Positions 50,474 through 59,603 are shown, counted from the first letter of the stretch. The stretch: DNA of 64,000 bases from Domibacillus aminovorans (GCF_001643235.1 NZ_LQWY01000016.1:1-64000), one strand, 5' to 3'. Notes: generated by a model not told the origin, from the sequence alone. Numbers and translations are program-made.

Positions 50474-51955
50474 TTAGTCATTGTTTAGCGCCCCCTCAAT
50501 GTAAAGGTTCGGATTCGTTAACACGTTTGCTGCTTCTGCCACGTAAGGAGAAACGACACTCATGCCTAAACCGAGTCCTATTGTTAACATTGCTAAAATA
50601 AGACAGGACGCTAACATCCCTTTTGATAAGTAAATTTGGTTCTTTTTAAGAATAGATGTTTCGCCCCAGAACATATTCAAAAAGATGCGCAGTAGCGAAT
50701 ATAGTACGAACAAGCTTGATAAAAAGGCTACGGCAACCATCACATATTCACCGGCGACAAGTGCTCCTTTTCCAATTAACAGCTTACCAGCAAAACCACT
50801 GAACGGAGGGATACCACCTAAAGATAGAAGAGTGATGAGGAAAATCCATCCGAACAGCGGATAGTTAGTAATTAAACCGCTGACTTGATCAAATCTCGTT
50901 TTCCCGGTCAGATAAATCACTGTTCCGACCATGAGGAATAACAATCCTTTCACGAGAATATCATGTACGAGGTAATAGATGGATCCTTGAATCGACTCTA
51001 CGTTATTGGAAGCCAGTCCAACTAAAATAAATCCAATGGCAATAATTACGTTGTACGCCACGATTTTTCGTACATCTTTATACGCAATTGCTCCAATGCT
51101 GCCCCCGATCATCGTGATCATCGCCATCACGCCGATGATCGTATGTGTAATCGATGGCTCATGGTAAAACAATAAAGTGAAAGAGCGGAACAACGCATAC
51201 ACGCCTACTTTTGTCAGCAACGCTGCAAATAGGGCGGAGATAGCTGTAGGCAATGCCTCGTAAGAACCAGGGAGCCAGAAATAAAGCACTAACCCTGCTT
51301 TGAGGGAAAAGACGATCAAAAACAAAATGCTGATTGTTGTAAGCAGCGGCGGCTGTCCGACTTCTGCAATCCGCTGGGATAAATGAGCCATATTCAACGT
51401 TCCGAGCGTACCATATAAGTAAGCAATACCGAGTAAGAAAAACCAGGAAGACAAAATGTTAATTAAAATGTATTTAATTCCTTCGGTCAGCTGCTTTTTC
51501 TCGCCTCCAAGTGTCATTAATACATACGAAGCAAGAAGCATCACTTCAAAACAAACAAATAAATTGAATAAGTCGCCTGTTAAAAATGCCCCATTTACGC
51601 CTGCGATCAGCAATAATAAAAATGGATATAAAAAGAATTTTTCTCTTTTTTCATCTTTTGCAAAAGCAGCATACAATAAGCAAAGAATGGTCACGAGTGA
51701 AGACGTTGTGACGAGCAGCATCGCAAATGCATCTGCTACGAAGGTGATACCAAATGGCGGCGCCCATTCTCCAAAATCAAGACGTAAGATGCCTTCATCC
51801 ATCACTTTCTCTAAAATCCAAAGACTGATCAGAAAGACGACAACCATTGTCAGAATGCTGCCCCATCGTTGAACTTTCGGATTTGAACGAAAGAAAAGTA
51901 ATAAAACACCGGCAATGATCGGGAGGACCATAGGAAATACTAAAATATTATTCAT
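50474..51955 (-). CDS. mrpD: Na+/H+ antiporter subunit MrpD
   Basis: 493 residues with about 14 membrane helices, homologous to the NuoM/N-type proton-pumping subunits of complex I. CFEVMLLASYVLM near 135 contains the conserved Glu of the proton path, and Lys residues are in the mid-membrane helices. Overlaps mrpC by 8 bases. Confidence 0.96.
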   Translation of the reverse strand: MNNILVFPMVLPIIAGVLLLFFRSNPKVQRWGSILTMVVVFLISLWILEKVMDEGILRLDFGEWAPPFGITFVADAFAMLLVTTSSLVTILCLLYAAFAKDEKREKFFLYPFLLLLIAGVNGAFLTGDLFNLFVCFEVMLLASYVLMTLGGEKKQLTEGIKYILINILSSWFFLLGIAYLYGTLGTLNMAHLSQRIAEVGQPPLLTTISILFLIVFSLKAGLVLYFWLPGSYEALPTAISALFAALLTKVGVYALFRSFTLLFYHEPSITHTIIGVMAMITMIGGSIGAIAYKDVRKIVAYNVIIAIGFILVGLASNNVESIQGSIYYLVHDILVKGLLFLMVGTVIYLTGKTRFDQVSGLITNYPLFGWIFLITLLSLGGIPPFSGFAGKLLIGKGALVAGEYVMVAVAFLSSLFVLYSLLRIFLNMFWGETSILKKNQIYLSKGMLASCLILAMLTIGLGLGMSVVSPYVAEAANVLTNPNLYIEGALNND

Positions 51956-52301
51956 CGTTCGTCCCTCTCATTTCATGCAAATTATCAGTTCCAACGCTTT
52001 GGTACGTGCGATACATAAGAACAAGGAAAAACGCAGTTACGGCAAAACTGATGACAATGGCCGTTAAGATGAGCGCTTGTGGAAGTGCGTCCACATAGGT
52101 TTCAACTTTACCCCCTAAAATAGGCACGCCCCCTTTTTTTAATCCGCCCATCGTTATGAGCAGCAGGTGGATAGCATGAGAAAGAATTGCACTGCCTAAT
52201 ACGACCCGAATCACATTTTTTGAGAGCAGCAAGTAAGTGGCAACAGATACAAGTACACCGATTAAAAGAGTAATTATCGTCTCCATCTTACACATCCTCA
52301 C
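51948..52301 (-). CDS. mrpC: Na+/H+ antiporter subunit MrpC
   Basis: 117 residues, three helices, NuoK-like. VDALPQALILTAIVISFAV near 68-86 is the conserved last helix. Overlaps mrpB and mrpD. Confidence 0.95.
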   Translation of the reverse strand: MRMCKMETIITLLIGVLVSVATYLLLSKNVIRVVLGSAILSHAIHLLLITMGGLKKGGVPILGGKVETYVDALPQALILTAIVISFAVTAFFLVLMYRTYQSVGTDNLHEMRGTNDE

Positions 52302-52710
52302 TTATGCTGACCATGATCGTTATGACAACACCAACCACACCTAAAGCGACACCTGATTCAAATAATGTGACGGTTGCAAACCCTGTCTTCCCAAAAACGG
52401 GAAGATTGAAGTAGGCAGAGGATTGGCTTAGAAAAGCACTTCCGAATAGAAGAGAACCCATTCCAGTGCATATCGCGATCAAAACACCTACAGCAGCTAC
52501 CATTTTATAATTGAGTGGAATCCCTGCGTTAACAGACTCCACATCAAAGGCTATATACAAAAGGACGAAAGCAGATGATAAAGTAAGTCCACCGATAAAT
52601 CCGCCGCCTGGATTGTGATGTCCTGATAAAAATAAATAAACACCAAATGTTAAAATAATGAACACAGCGACTTTTGATACGGTTTGTAAAATGATATCAT
52701 TTTCTCTCAA
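52288..52710 (-). CDS. mrpB: Na+/H+ antiporter subunit MrpB
   Basis: 140 residues with four helices. FLSGHHNPGGGFIGGL near 26-41 is the MrpB signature. Overlaps mrpA by 14 bases and mrpC by 14. Confidence 0.95.
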   Translation of the reverse strand: MRENDIILQTVSKVAVFIILTFGVYLFLSGHHNPGGGFIGGLTLSSAFVLLYIAFDVESVNAGIPLNYKMVAAVGVLIAICTGMGSLLFGSAFLSQSSAYFNLPVFGKTGFATVTLFESGVALGVVGVVITIMVSISEDV

Positions 52711-55111
52711 TCTTATCCCCTCCTTGTGGTGCTTTTAATTTGACGAGAGTGTAGACACCGATGCCTGCTATAAATAGAACGACTACTTCTAGCATCGTAT
52801 CGAAGGCACGGAAATCCCCTAAAATAGAATTGACAATATTTCGTCCACCAGCAAGTTCATATGAATCCTCAAAATAGCTAGAGATCGATTCAAATAATTT
52901 GTTCCCTTGCACAGATAACGCAATTAATACCGTTAGCGCACCCATGCCGATGGAAATGATGATTTTAGGAAAACGGACTTTCCATGAACGATCTTCTTTT
53001 GACCACTCAGGCAAATGATAGAAGCAAAGGAGAAATAAGACGGTTGTAACGGTTTCAACGACAAGCTGCGTCAGTGCAAGGTCTGGTGCTCTAAATAGTA
53101 CAAAGAACACGGCAATCGAATAACCAAGAAGACCGTTTAATAACGTAGCGGTCATGCGAGACTTCGCAAAAAGAATGCCGACTACTGCGATGCTCATGAT
53201 CCCGACAAAGACCCCCTCATATAAACTGACTGACGCATCGTTAGAAGGATCAAAGGCGATGCTGCCTGATAAAAAGAGTGTACCGCCTACCATGAGCAAG
53301 AGAAAACCAAAGATATAATAGAGATAGTTCGGCAAAAAACCTGTCATATAACGATCTGTTGCTTTTTTTGATCCGCTTTCGCTTGCTGCCAATATCCACT
53401 GGTACCCGCGATCAAGACTTAGCTTCTCAGGGAACAAGTCATAAATGACATTCCAGAAACGATAGGTGTTCATTAAAACTATCCCAAGAATCACGACACC
53501 TGCAGTCATTAATAATTCTAAATTAAATCCATGCCAGGCAGAGATTTTAGGAATGAACCCTTCCATGTTTTGATAGGTAGGAAGAATCCCGTTCATTGCA
53601 GGTGCAAGCAAGTATTTACTTAACAGATTCGGGAAGAAAAACAAGAGAATGACGAACGTACATAGGACAATCGGAGATAGTAACATCCCAATTGGTGCTT
53701 CATGAGGATCTTTCTCCAGTCGTTCACGGCGATACGGTCCCAGGAATGTTCGAAAGACAATGATCATGGAATAAATGAAGGTGAAAATGCTTCCTATCCA
53801 GGCAATGATCGGAAATAAGAGACCCCACGTATCCATAGAAAAAATCGACATTTCAGGGGCATTTAATACAGCTGTAAAAAACATTTCTTTACTTAAAAAA
53901 CCATTAAATGGCGGCAGTCCGGCCATTGAGAAGCTGCCAATGACCGATAATGTGAACGTAATTGGCATGAGGGAAAGTAAACCACCTAGTTTACGGACAT
54001 CCCTTGTCCCTACTCCATGATCGACAATCCCGACAATCATGAAAAGTGCTCCTTTAAACGTGGCGTGATTGACAAGGTGAAAGAGAGCGGCAAAGATCGC
54101 TTGTGTATAAATGATGGAATTGGTGGAAGCGCCTCCTTGCAGCGCTGCAGATCCGAGGCCGAATAAAGACATCATTAACCCTAATTGGCTAATCGTCGAA
54201 TAAGCGAGCAACGCCTTTAAATCATTTTGTCTAACGGCTGTAAAGGAGCCCCAAAACATCGTGAAAATTCCTACACCGCTCACAAGCCAGAACCAGGTCG
54301 CTTCGCCGCCAAAAACAGGTGTAAAGCGGGCAACTAAAAATAATCCTGCTTTGACCATCGTTGCAGAGTGCAAATAGGCACTGACTGGCGTTGGTGCTTC
54401 CATTGCATCCGGCAGCCAGATATGGAATGGAAATTGGGCCGATTTCGTAAAGGCGCCAAGTAAGATTAACACTAAAGAAGGAACAAATAATTCGTGATCT
54501 TGAATCGAATCTCGCATTGCAATGATTTCTTGCACACTGTTTGTCGCGGTCATCACTTGCAGCATGATGAACCCGACAAGCATGGCAATACCGCCCCCGA
54601 CCGTAATTAAAAAGGATTTTTGAGCACCATAACGGGATTTTTTACGGCGGAACCAAAATGCAATGAGTAAGAAGGAAGAAATACTTGTTAATTCCCAGAA
54701 TAGGTAGAGTACCATTAAGTTATCAGATAACACAACTCCGAGCATCGCTCCCATGAAGAGCAATAAGTAGGTATAGAAATGGGAAAGTGATTCCTTTTCT
54801 TTCGATAAATAAAAAATGGAATACAGAACGACTAAGCTTCCAATCCCTGTAATTAATAAGGTGAAAATGAGGCTGAGACCATCTAAATAAACAGCAAAAT
54901 GGAGGTCTAATGCTCGAATCCAGGCGACAGAGCCTGTGATCGCTTTATTGGCGGAAATCACTGGGATTTTTGAAACGAAAAAACTAAATAATAAGATGGG
55001 GACCGGAAGTACTACCCACCCGAGATGCAGTTTTGGGAATTGTCTCCCGAAGATGGGGATCAGAAAAGCTGTTAAAATAGGGATGAGAATAAAAGCATGA
55101 ATAGAAATCAA
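52697..55111 (-). CDS. mrpA: Na+/H+ antiporter subunit MrpA
   Basis: 804 residues, about 20 helices. The N-terminal 500 residues are NuoL-like (LFWELTSISSFLLIAFW near 140 with the essential Glu; HSATMVKAGLFL near 245 with the conserved Lys), and the C-terminal MbhD/MbhE-like part ends with the LGDFRAFDTMLEVVVLFIAGIG region near 765. TTG start at 55111, 7 bases after GGAGG. First gene of the operon; all seven subunits A-G are present in the standard order. Confidence 0.96.
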   Translation of the reverse strand: MISIHAFILIPILTAFLIPIFGRQFPKLHLGWVVLPVPILLFSFFVSKIPVISANKAITGSVAWIRALDLHFAVYLDGLSLIFTLLITGIGSLVVLYSIFYLSKEKESLSHFYTYLLLFMGAMLGVVLSDNLMVLYLFWELTSISSFLLIAFWFRRKKSRYGAQKSFLITVGGGIAMLVGFIMLQVMTATNSVQEIIAMRDSIQDHELFVPSLVLILLGAFTKSAQFPFHIWLPDAMEAPTPVSAYLHSATMVKAGLFLVARFTPVFGGEATWFWLVSGVGIFTMFWGSFTAVRQNDLKALLAYSTISQLGLMMSLFGLGSAALQGGASTNSIIYTQAIFAALFHLVNHATFKGALFMIVGIVDHGVGTRDVRKLGGLLSLMPITFTLSVIGSFSMAGLPPFNGFLSKEMFFTAVLNAPEMSIFSMDTWGLLFPIIAWIGSIFTFIYSMIIVFRTFLGPYRRERLEKDPHEAPIGMLLSPIVLCTFVILLFFFPNLLSKYLLAPAMNGILPTYQNMEGFIPKISAWHGFNLELLMTAGVVILGIVLMNTYRFWNVIYDLFPEKLSLDRGYQWILAASESGSKKATDRYMTGFLPNYLYYIFGFLLLMVGGTLFLSGSIAFDPSNDASVSLYEGVFVGIMSIAVVGILFAKSRMTATLLNGLLGYSIAVFFVLFRAPDLALTQLVVETVTTVLFLLCFYHLPEWSKEDRSWKVRFPKIIISIGMGALTVLIALSVQGNKLFESISSYFEDSYELAGGRNIVNSILGDFRAFDTMLEVVVLFIAGIGVYTLVKLKAPQGGDKIERK

Positions 55112-55407
55112 GCAAGTTCCTCCTTACTTTTTTTGATGTAGTTTATGTCGTGAAAGAATGTATTCAATTTTAAAAATGGGCTTGATTAAAAAACAATTAT
55201 TTCTTTGTAAGCAATGTCAAATAGGGGAATATAAATAAAGTGAAACATCATTAAAAAATTTAGGGGTTGAAATTTCGACAACTCCCCTATAATCTAGTCA
55301 TTTGGGGCAAGAAAAATATCTTTGTCGTATTTGTATTAATTTCTAGATTTAAACAGATGTAAAATGAACAAAATCATCAAAAAATTATATATAGAGGTGT
55401 AGTCGTT
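55112..55407. promoter_or_regulatory. divergent intergenic region between mrpA and the USP-like gene
   Basis: About 296 bases, AT-rich. On the plus strand TTGAAA (55267-55272) and TATAAT (55288-55293) are spaced by 15 bases and sit within an imperfect palindrome AGGGGTTG...CAACTCCCCT (55263-55288), an operator candidate. No clear minus-strand promoter for mrpA was identified. Confidence 0.4.
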
Positions 55408-56100
55408 ATGAAAAGATTGAGAGCTCGTATGGATGAAAGCATTTTAGTCTGTACGTATTATGGTCCAAATGGCGAGCGGCTGATCAAGCGCGGATGCAAA
55501 ATTGCGAACATGCTGGATTGCCCGCTTTATATTTTGACTGTTGATTCACTTCCCCAAGAAGAACTAAGTGCGGACAAAGCCGCCTACATCGATCGATGGA
55601 AAGCCCTGGCAGAAGAGCATGGTGCGGAAGAGTTAATCATTCGCGATAATGAAAAGAGACCACCTGTGAAAGTGATTGCCGAAGTTGCCCGTGAATTAAA
55701 TATCACCCAAATTATTTTGGGGCAGTCCCCTCAAAGTCGTTGGGAAGAAATTAAAAAGGGATCCTTTGTGAACACTCTATTACGTGAAATCTCGTTTGTG
55801 GATTTTCATATCGTGTCGATCGACCGCTCCGTTGAGGACGAGGACAATCTCTTTGATAACGGGACAAGAGCTTATTTAGTAAAATCCGATGAAGAATATC
55901 GTATTAGTTTTACCTACTCTGATGAAGTCATTCATGAAGGAATCTTTTACAAAGAAACCGGAACTGATTTTAATAACGGCGTCTTTAAATTTATTAAAGA
56001 CAATAAAACGTGTCAACTCCATGTAACCGACGATAAGATTACGAAGCCTACTTCTATTCATGCTTCCATTAAAGAAGAGACGTTTAAACATGATCAATAG
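55408..56100 (+). CDS. KdpD/universal-stress-like protein
   Basis: 230 residues. The first about 135 match the USP-like domain found in KdpD sensor kinases: ESILVCTYYGPNGERLIKRG at 9-28, then IILGQSPQSRWEEIKKGS near 112-129. No kinase domain follows; the C-terminal about 90 residues are unassigned. It is divergent from the mrp operon, so a role in sensing cation or osmotic state is a reasonable guess. AGAGGTG 8 bases before the ATG. Confidence 0.75.
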   Translation: MKRLRARMDESILVCTYYGPNGERLIKRGCKIANMLDCPLYILTVDSLPQEELSADKAAYIDRWKALAEEHGAEELIIRDNEKRPPVKVIAEVARELNITQIILGQSPQSRWEEIKKGSFVNTLLREISFVDFHIVSIDRSVEDEDNLFDNGTRAYLVKSDEEYRISFTYSDEVIHEGIFYKETGTDFNNGVFKFIKDNKTCQLHVTDDKITKPTSIHASIKEETFKHDQ

Positions 56101-56117
56101 AAGAACCATTTTGTTTT

Positions 56118-56162
56118 AAAAGCCTGTAGAGAAAGAATCTGTTTCTCTGCAGGCTTTTTTGT
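56118..56162. terminator. intrinsic terminator after the USP-like gene
   Basis: AAAAGCCTGTAGAGAAA / TTTCTCTGCAGGCTTTT stem with one mismatch and T run; shared with the converging recombinase gene. Confidence 0.9.
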
Positions 56163-56182
56163 ACGCGTTGATAGAAGAAAGA

Positions 56183-56722
56183 CTATAAATTCACGTCTAT
56201 TTTTTGATCAGTGGCATCCATTCCAATATATCGAAATGTTTCTGATGGACTAGCGTGATGAAACCGGGCTTGAATAAGGGAAATAGCAATCCCTTTTATA
56301 TAGGCATGATAGCCAAACGTTTTTCTCAGCGTATGAGTGCCAATCTGATCGCTTATCCCCGCTTTTCGTGCAGCATCATTGATGACACGATAGGCATGTT
56401 GACGCGAAATAGGTAATTCACTCTTTGGTGATTTGAACAGATAATCATCGATCGTCGTCGTATTTTGTTTCAAATGAAAAGTTAAGGCTGATTTAACTTG
56501 ATCATTCAAATAAATCGTTTGATTGTCTACATGAAGAAATGAAAGGATTGTTCCGGACTCGTCCACCAATTGATTGATTTTTAAAGACAGAAGAGTGTTA
56601 ATTTTAAGTCCAGTATTAATGCCTAATACAAATAAGACAAAGTCTCGACTCGATTGTTTTTTTAAAATTTCCTTGATTAATTGTATTTCATGCAGGTTTT
56701 TTATTGGGTTAACATATTCCAC
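56183..56722 (-). CDS. short tyrosine recombinase homologue, probably inactive
   Basis: 179 residues, same family as 20864-21448 (shared NTGL, SRQHAYRVI, GTHTLRKTFGYH, RYIGMD). The first catalytic Arg is replaced by Lys (NTGLKINTL against NTGLRISD), and the GHAA box reads HHASPS. Box II HTLRKTF and the Tyr in RYIGM are intact. Without Arg I strand cleavage should be weak or absent, so it may be a relic or a DNA-binding factor. GTG start with AAGGAGAG 6 bases upstream. Confidence 0.85.
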   Translation of the reverse strand: MEYVNPIKNLHEIQLIKEILKKQSSRDFVLFVLGINTGLKINTLLSLKINQLVDESGTILSFLHVDNQTIYLNDQVKSALTFHLKQNTTTIDDYLFKSPKSELPISRQHAYRVINDAARKAGISDQIGTHTLRKTFGYHAYIKGIAISLIQARFHHASPSETFRYIGMDATDQKIDVNL

Positions 56723-56737
56723 TGTCTTCTCTCCTTG

Positions 56738-56777
56738 ATGTTACTTAATATAATGATATCATCCCTTTAAGTAACAT
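56738..56777. promoter_or_regulatory. inverted repeat upstream of the recombinase gene
   Basis: Perfect 10-bp arms ATGTTACTTA / TAAGTAACAT, 20 bases apart, starting 16 bases before the GTG. Operator or recombination site candidate. Confidence 0.55.
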
Positions 56778-56780
56778 TCA

Positions 56781-56810
56781 AATGATAAGGGTGCATACAG
56801 CCTTATCATT
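56781..56810. repeat. inverted repeat at the junction to the permease remnant
   Basis: Perfect arms AATGATAAGG / CCTTATCATT with a 10-base spacer, ending exactly where the permease homology begins. May mark the breakpoint of the recombinase insertion. Confidence 0.5.
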
Positions 56811-56957
56811 CCGGGGCTAGCTATCTTATTTTGTGGCTTTTTGATTTTTCGACTTGGCGCAGCTACTTGGATTCGTTTTGCTATATGGTTAGCAATCGGA
56901 GTTGTTATTTATTTTTCATACTCACAAAAACAATCAAAATTAAATAATGATAAATAA
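56811..56957 (+). pseudogene. 3' remnant of an amino-acid permease (APC family)
   Basis: The last 48 codons of a YhdG/CAT-type permease: LAILFCGFLIFRLGAATW, then IRFAIWLAIGVVIYFSYS and a short polar tail. The rest of the gene is absent, probably lost when the recombinase module at 56183-56722 came in. Confidence 0.8.
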
Positions 56958-56965
56958 AAAAACAA

Positions 56966-57003
56966 AAAATCCGTGCTATTTTACGACGGGCATGGATTTT
57001 TTG
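56966..57003 (+). terminator. terminator of the lost permease gene
   Basis: AAAATCCGTGC / GCATGGATTTT stem with one mismatch, T run after it, 8 bases past the permease stop. Confidence 0.75.
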
Positions 57004-57020
57004 AATGTACTTAAACAATT

Positions 57021-57049
57021 TTGACACCTGCTGTAAGGTTCGCTATATT
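57021..57049 (+). promoter_or_regulatory. sigma-A promoter of tatA
   Basis: TTGACA, 17-base spacer, TATATT; 57 bases before the tatA ATG. Confidence 0.85.
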
Positions 57050-57106
57050 AATAATAACTTTCGAGTAGAATAAATCACTGTGAACGATATAAAGGGGGGA
57101 AGTCCT

Positions 57107-57304
57107 ATGGTAGGACCTGGAGGGATCATATTAATTGGTGCCGCTGCTTTATTAATATTCGGGCCTAAAAAGTTGCCGGAGATTGGACGTGCAGCCGGTA
57201 AGACATTAACGGAATTTAAAAATTCTACAAAAGGCCTTATGGAAGACGATGACAAGGAAACGAAAAAACAATCTCAAGAAAAATCGGACGATGAAGTAAA
57301 ATAA
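57107..57304 (+). CDS. tatA: twin-arginine translocase subunit TatA
   Basis: 65 residues: one membrane helix ([16 protein letters not shown], 5-20), the hinge [15 protein letters not shown] and an amphipathic helix, then an acidic/Gln-rich tail. TatA forms the channel for folded proteins with TatC. No tatC is adjacent, so it is a stand-alone copy, as B. subtilis tatAc is. The ATG at 57107 follows GGGGGG; the frame is open 27 bases earlier. Confidence 0.92.
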   Translation: MVGPGGIILIGAAALLIFGPKKLPEIGRAAGKTLTEFKNSTKGLMEDDDKETKKQSQEKSDDEVK

Positions 57305-57355
57305 TCAAAAGAAAGGAGCGTTCTCCATTTATGAGGACGCTCCTTTCTTTTGATT
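57303..57355. terminator. bidirectional terminator between tatA and the lysine permease
   Basis: Perfect 19-bp arms (57303-57321 and 57337-57355, core AAGAAAGGAGCGT) that overlap the tatA stop and end 2 bases before the convergent gene. Confidence 0.9.
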
Positions 57356-57357
57356 AT

Positions 57358-58755
57358 TTATGATTTTATTAATCGAATTCGAGTAAGCAAGGGATAAAGA
57401 ATAACACCTAACAAAAACAGACCAATCCCTAAAGTAAGCGTCGTCCAATCGGCTGTCCCTGATTTGATGACCCATACTGAATATATGAAGGCAAGTGCTG
57501 CAATGATGCCATTCGATATACGTGATTTTTCTCCCGGATTGTAAGTATCGCCTTTTATGACAAGTTTTAAAAGGAAAGTTGCAGATACTAAATAAGGGAT
57601 TAAGTAAGCAAGCGTAGCAGATGTTGTCAAAAACGTATAGGCTTCACTGATGGTGCCAGAAATGGTTGAGAATATAAAAATTTGTGACATCGTATTCGTG
57701 ACGGTTAATGCTCTAACAGGGCTTCCTTTTTTATTTAACTTTGCAAAATAAGCAGGGAAGATGCCGGACTTAGCAGCATTATAAGGAACCTCTGAACTTA
57801 ATAATATCCATCCAATGGTAGAGCCGAATAAGGAGATGGTAGCTAAAAGGGCCATAATGGTTGCGCCAGTGTCTCCAATTAAAGCAGAAAGAGCATCTAC
57901 AAACGGTTTATCAGACGACTTTAATACTTCCTGAGGCAGTACACCCATAATCAGCAACGTGATCGCCATATAAATGACGAGTGCAATTAAAAGACCTGCA
58001 ACAGTGGCACGGCTGACATCGCGTTGGGATTTAGCGCGTCCAGATAGGATGACGGCGGATTCAATACCTACAAATGCCCAAAGCGTTGATATTGCAGCAA
58101 GGTTTATTTGGCTGAGCAGGCCGTGGGATGTTCCCTCATTATCTATAATAGGCGTATATAAATCTCCTAAAGTAGACAGTTCAAAAACAAAAAGAGTAGC
58201 AACGATAAATAACATAAATCCAATGACTTTTGAAACGGTTGCGATAAAGTTTAATTTACCTGCACTTTTAATACTCGTGATTAAGATAAGGTGAGTGCCC
58301 CACAATAAAAGACTGCAGACGATAAACGTGACGATTCTTCCCAAAGCAATTTCTTGAGATCCCATTGAGAAAAGAATATATTCGCTTCTCATGACAGGGA
58401 AGAAGGTGGACAAGTATCCAGCAAAGCTTGTAATGATGGCTACATTGCTAATCCAATTGGCCACCCAATATCCCCAAACCATTGAAAAACCAGCTGTTTT
58501 TCCATACGCCTGTGAGGTGAACAGGGCTCGAGCGTAACTTTGAGGGCCTCCCGTTAATTCAGGTTGACGATTAGATAATGTGCTGAATACTAAAGCGATC
58601 ATTAATACACCAAAACCAGTCAACAGCCAAGCAATTGTGACGCCGAGTGGACTGGCCATTTGAGCTAACGTGCTTGGCAGCATGAAAATACCTGAACCTA
58701 CCATGTTTCCGACAACGATAGCGGTCAATAACCAAAACCCCCATTTTTTATCCAT
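57358..58755 (-). CDS. lysine permease / basic amino-acid antiporter, YvsH-like (APC family)
   Basis: 465 residues with 12 predicted helices. N-terminal VVGNMVGSGIFMLPSTLAQ near 15-33 carries the APC substrate-binding GSGIF motif; FVGIESAVILSGRAKSQRDV near 225 is another family signature. It is close to arginine/ornithine and lysine antiporters. The L-box riboswitch upstream identifies the regulated substrate as lysine: B. subtilis yvsH has the same arrangement. Expected to import lysine. Confidence 0.9.
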   Translation of the reverse strand: MDKKWGFWLLTAIVVGNMVGSGIFMLPSTLAQMASPLGVTIAWLLTGFGVLMIALVFSTLSNRQPELTGGPQSYARALFTSQAYGKTAGFSMVWGYWVANWISNVAIITSFAGYLSTFFPVMRSEYILFSMGSQEIALGRIVTFIVCSLLLWGTHLILITSIKSAGKLNFIATVSKVIGFMLFIVATLFVFELSTLGDLYTPIIDNEGTSHGLLSQINLAAISTLWAFVGIESAVILSGRAKSQRDVSRATVAGLLIALVIYMAITLLIMGVLPQEVLKSSDKPFVDALSALIGDTGATIMALLATISLFGSTIGWILLSSEVPYNAAKSGIFPAYFAKLNKKGSPVRALTVTNTMSQIFIFSTISGTISEAYTFLTTSATLAYLIPYLVSATFLLKLVIKGDTYNPGEKSRISNGIIAALAFIYSVWVIKSGTADWTTLTLGIGLFLLGVILYPLLTRIRLIKS

Positions 58756-58771
58756 TAAAAATCCTCCTAAA

Positions 58772-58799
58772 TAAAAAAAGCAAAGGAATACACCTTTGC
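58772..58799 (-). terminator. riboswitch expression-platform terminator
   Basis: Minus-strand GCAAAGG / CCTTTGC stem with TGTATT loop and seven Ts, between the L box and the permease start. With lysine bound this hairpin should form and stop transcription. Confidence 0.88.
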
Positions 58800-58827
58800 G
58801 TTTTTAAATGATTAATTGAAACCCGCA

Positions 58828-59030
58828 ACCTATCTCATCGTAGCTCTCCACAGAAAATATCTGTGACAGTTTTACACCTATTTGATGTAAACCCAGTAAG
58901 AAAGATGAAATGGATCTCTCGTACTTCGGCAACAATTCCTTTCAACATACCATCAACAACCCCATTAGGTTTCAAGTACATTACTATTAATTATTGCAAC
59001 CTCTACCTCATCGAGATAGCGATGAGGATT
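58828..59030 (-). promoter_or_regulatory. lysine riboswitch (L box)
   Basis: Reading the minus strand: GATGAGGTAGAGGTTGC near the 5' end, an AGTA turn, GAAAGG, GCCGAAG, AAACTGTCA, and TGGAGAGCTACGATGAG near the 3' end. These occur in the order and spacing of the five-helix lysine aptamer, with the P1 strands at about 59012-59030 and 58830-58842. Senses lysine and controls the permease through the terminator at 58772-58799. Confidence 0.93.
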
Positions 59031-59140
59031 TATCTATTCTATTTGCCTAGTCATGAGAGTAACAAATAAGAATTAGGCCTGTCAACACTATCATTATTTT
59101 AATTTATTATATTAAGTATATAACCTATCAGTAGAATGAA

Positions 59141-59182
59141 AACGAAAACAGACTTGCCAGTGCCGACAAGTCTGTTTTCGTT
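59141..59182 (-). terminator. terminator of tnrA
   Basis: Perfect 16-bp arms AACGAAAACAGACTTG / CAAGTCTGTTTTCGTT overlapping the tnrA stop codon. Confidence 0.85.
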
Positions 59183-59507
59183 ATTTCAATCCTTTTTGTA
59201 TACCAAATTGTGCGTTCAGTTGTCCTTTAATCATACTTCGTTTCAATTTATCTTCATCTGGTTTCTTTTTCATTTCTTGCCTAATTTCAAATGTGCGTAC
59301 ACCATCCTCCATTTGATTAGCAATATCCATCAATGTTTCTACGTCGACAAATGAGTATTTGCGTGTGCCGCGGTCTGACCGCTCGGGGAAAATGAGCTTC
59401 CGTTCTTCGTAGTAGCGTATTTGCCGTTCGGACAACCCTGTTAGCTCGCTGACAATCCCGATCGTAATGACCTTTTTCGTTTTGTACGTTTTTTCTTCAT
59501 CTGTCAT
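59181..59507 (-). CDS. tnrA: nitrogen regulator TnrA (MerR family)
   Basis: 108 residues. MerR-type [29 protein letters not shown] at 15-40 split over two helices, then [19 protein letters not shown]-terminal KGQLNAQFG is the segment that in TnrA binds glutamine synthetase. GlnR shares the HTH, but the short C-terminus and the position beside nitrite reductase favour TnrA. TnrA activates nitrogen-scavenging genes when nitrogen is limiting and free GlnA is not feedback-inhibited. Start ATG after GAGGTGAG. Confidence 0.92.
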   Translation of the reverse strand: MTDEEKTYKTKKVITIGIVSELTGLSERQIRYYEERKLIFPERSDRGTRKYSFVDVETLMDIANQMEDGVRTFEIRQEMKKKPDEDKLKRSMIKGQLNAQFGIQKGLK

Positions 59508-59573
59508 ACACTCACCTCGAAATGGGTTGTAAATATATTATATCGTATTCAATTAAGAAATATAATAATTACA

Positions 59574-59590
59574 TGTTATATGATATAACT
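59574..59590 (+). promoter_or_regulatory. TnrA box, second copy (one mismatch)
   Basis: TGTTATATGATATAACT fits TGTNA-N7-TNACA except for the last base. It lies 13 bases upstream of the perfect box and could serve tnrA autoregulation on the opposite strand. Confidence 0.6.
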
Positions 59591-59603
59591 TTATGAAAAA
59601 TGA

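Noticed and set aside
58863-59069. 68-codon plus-strand frame
   Set aside because: Antisense to the lysine riboswitch; no ribosome site or family.
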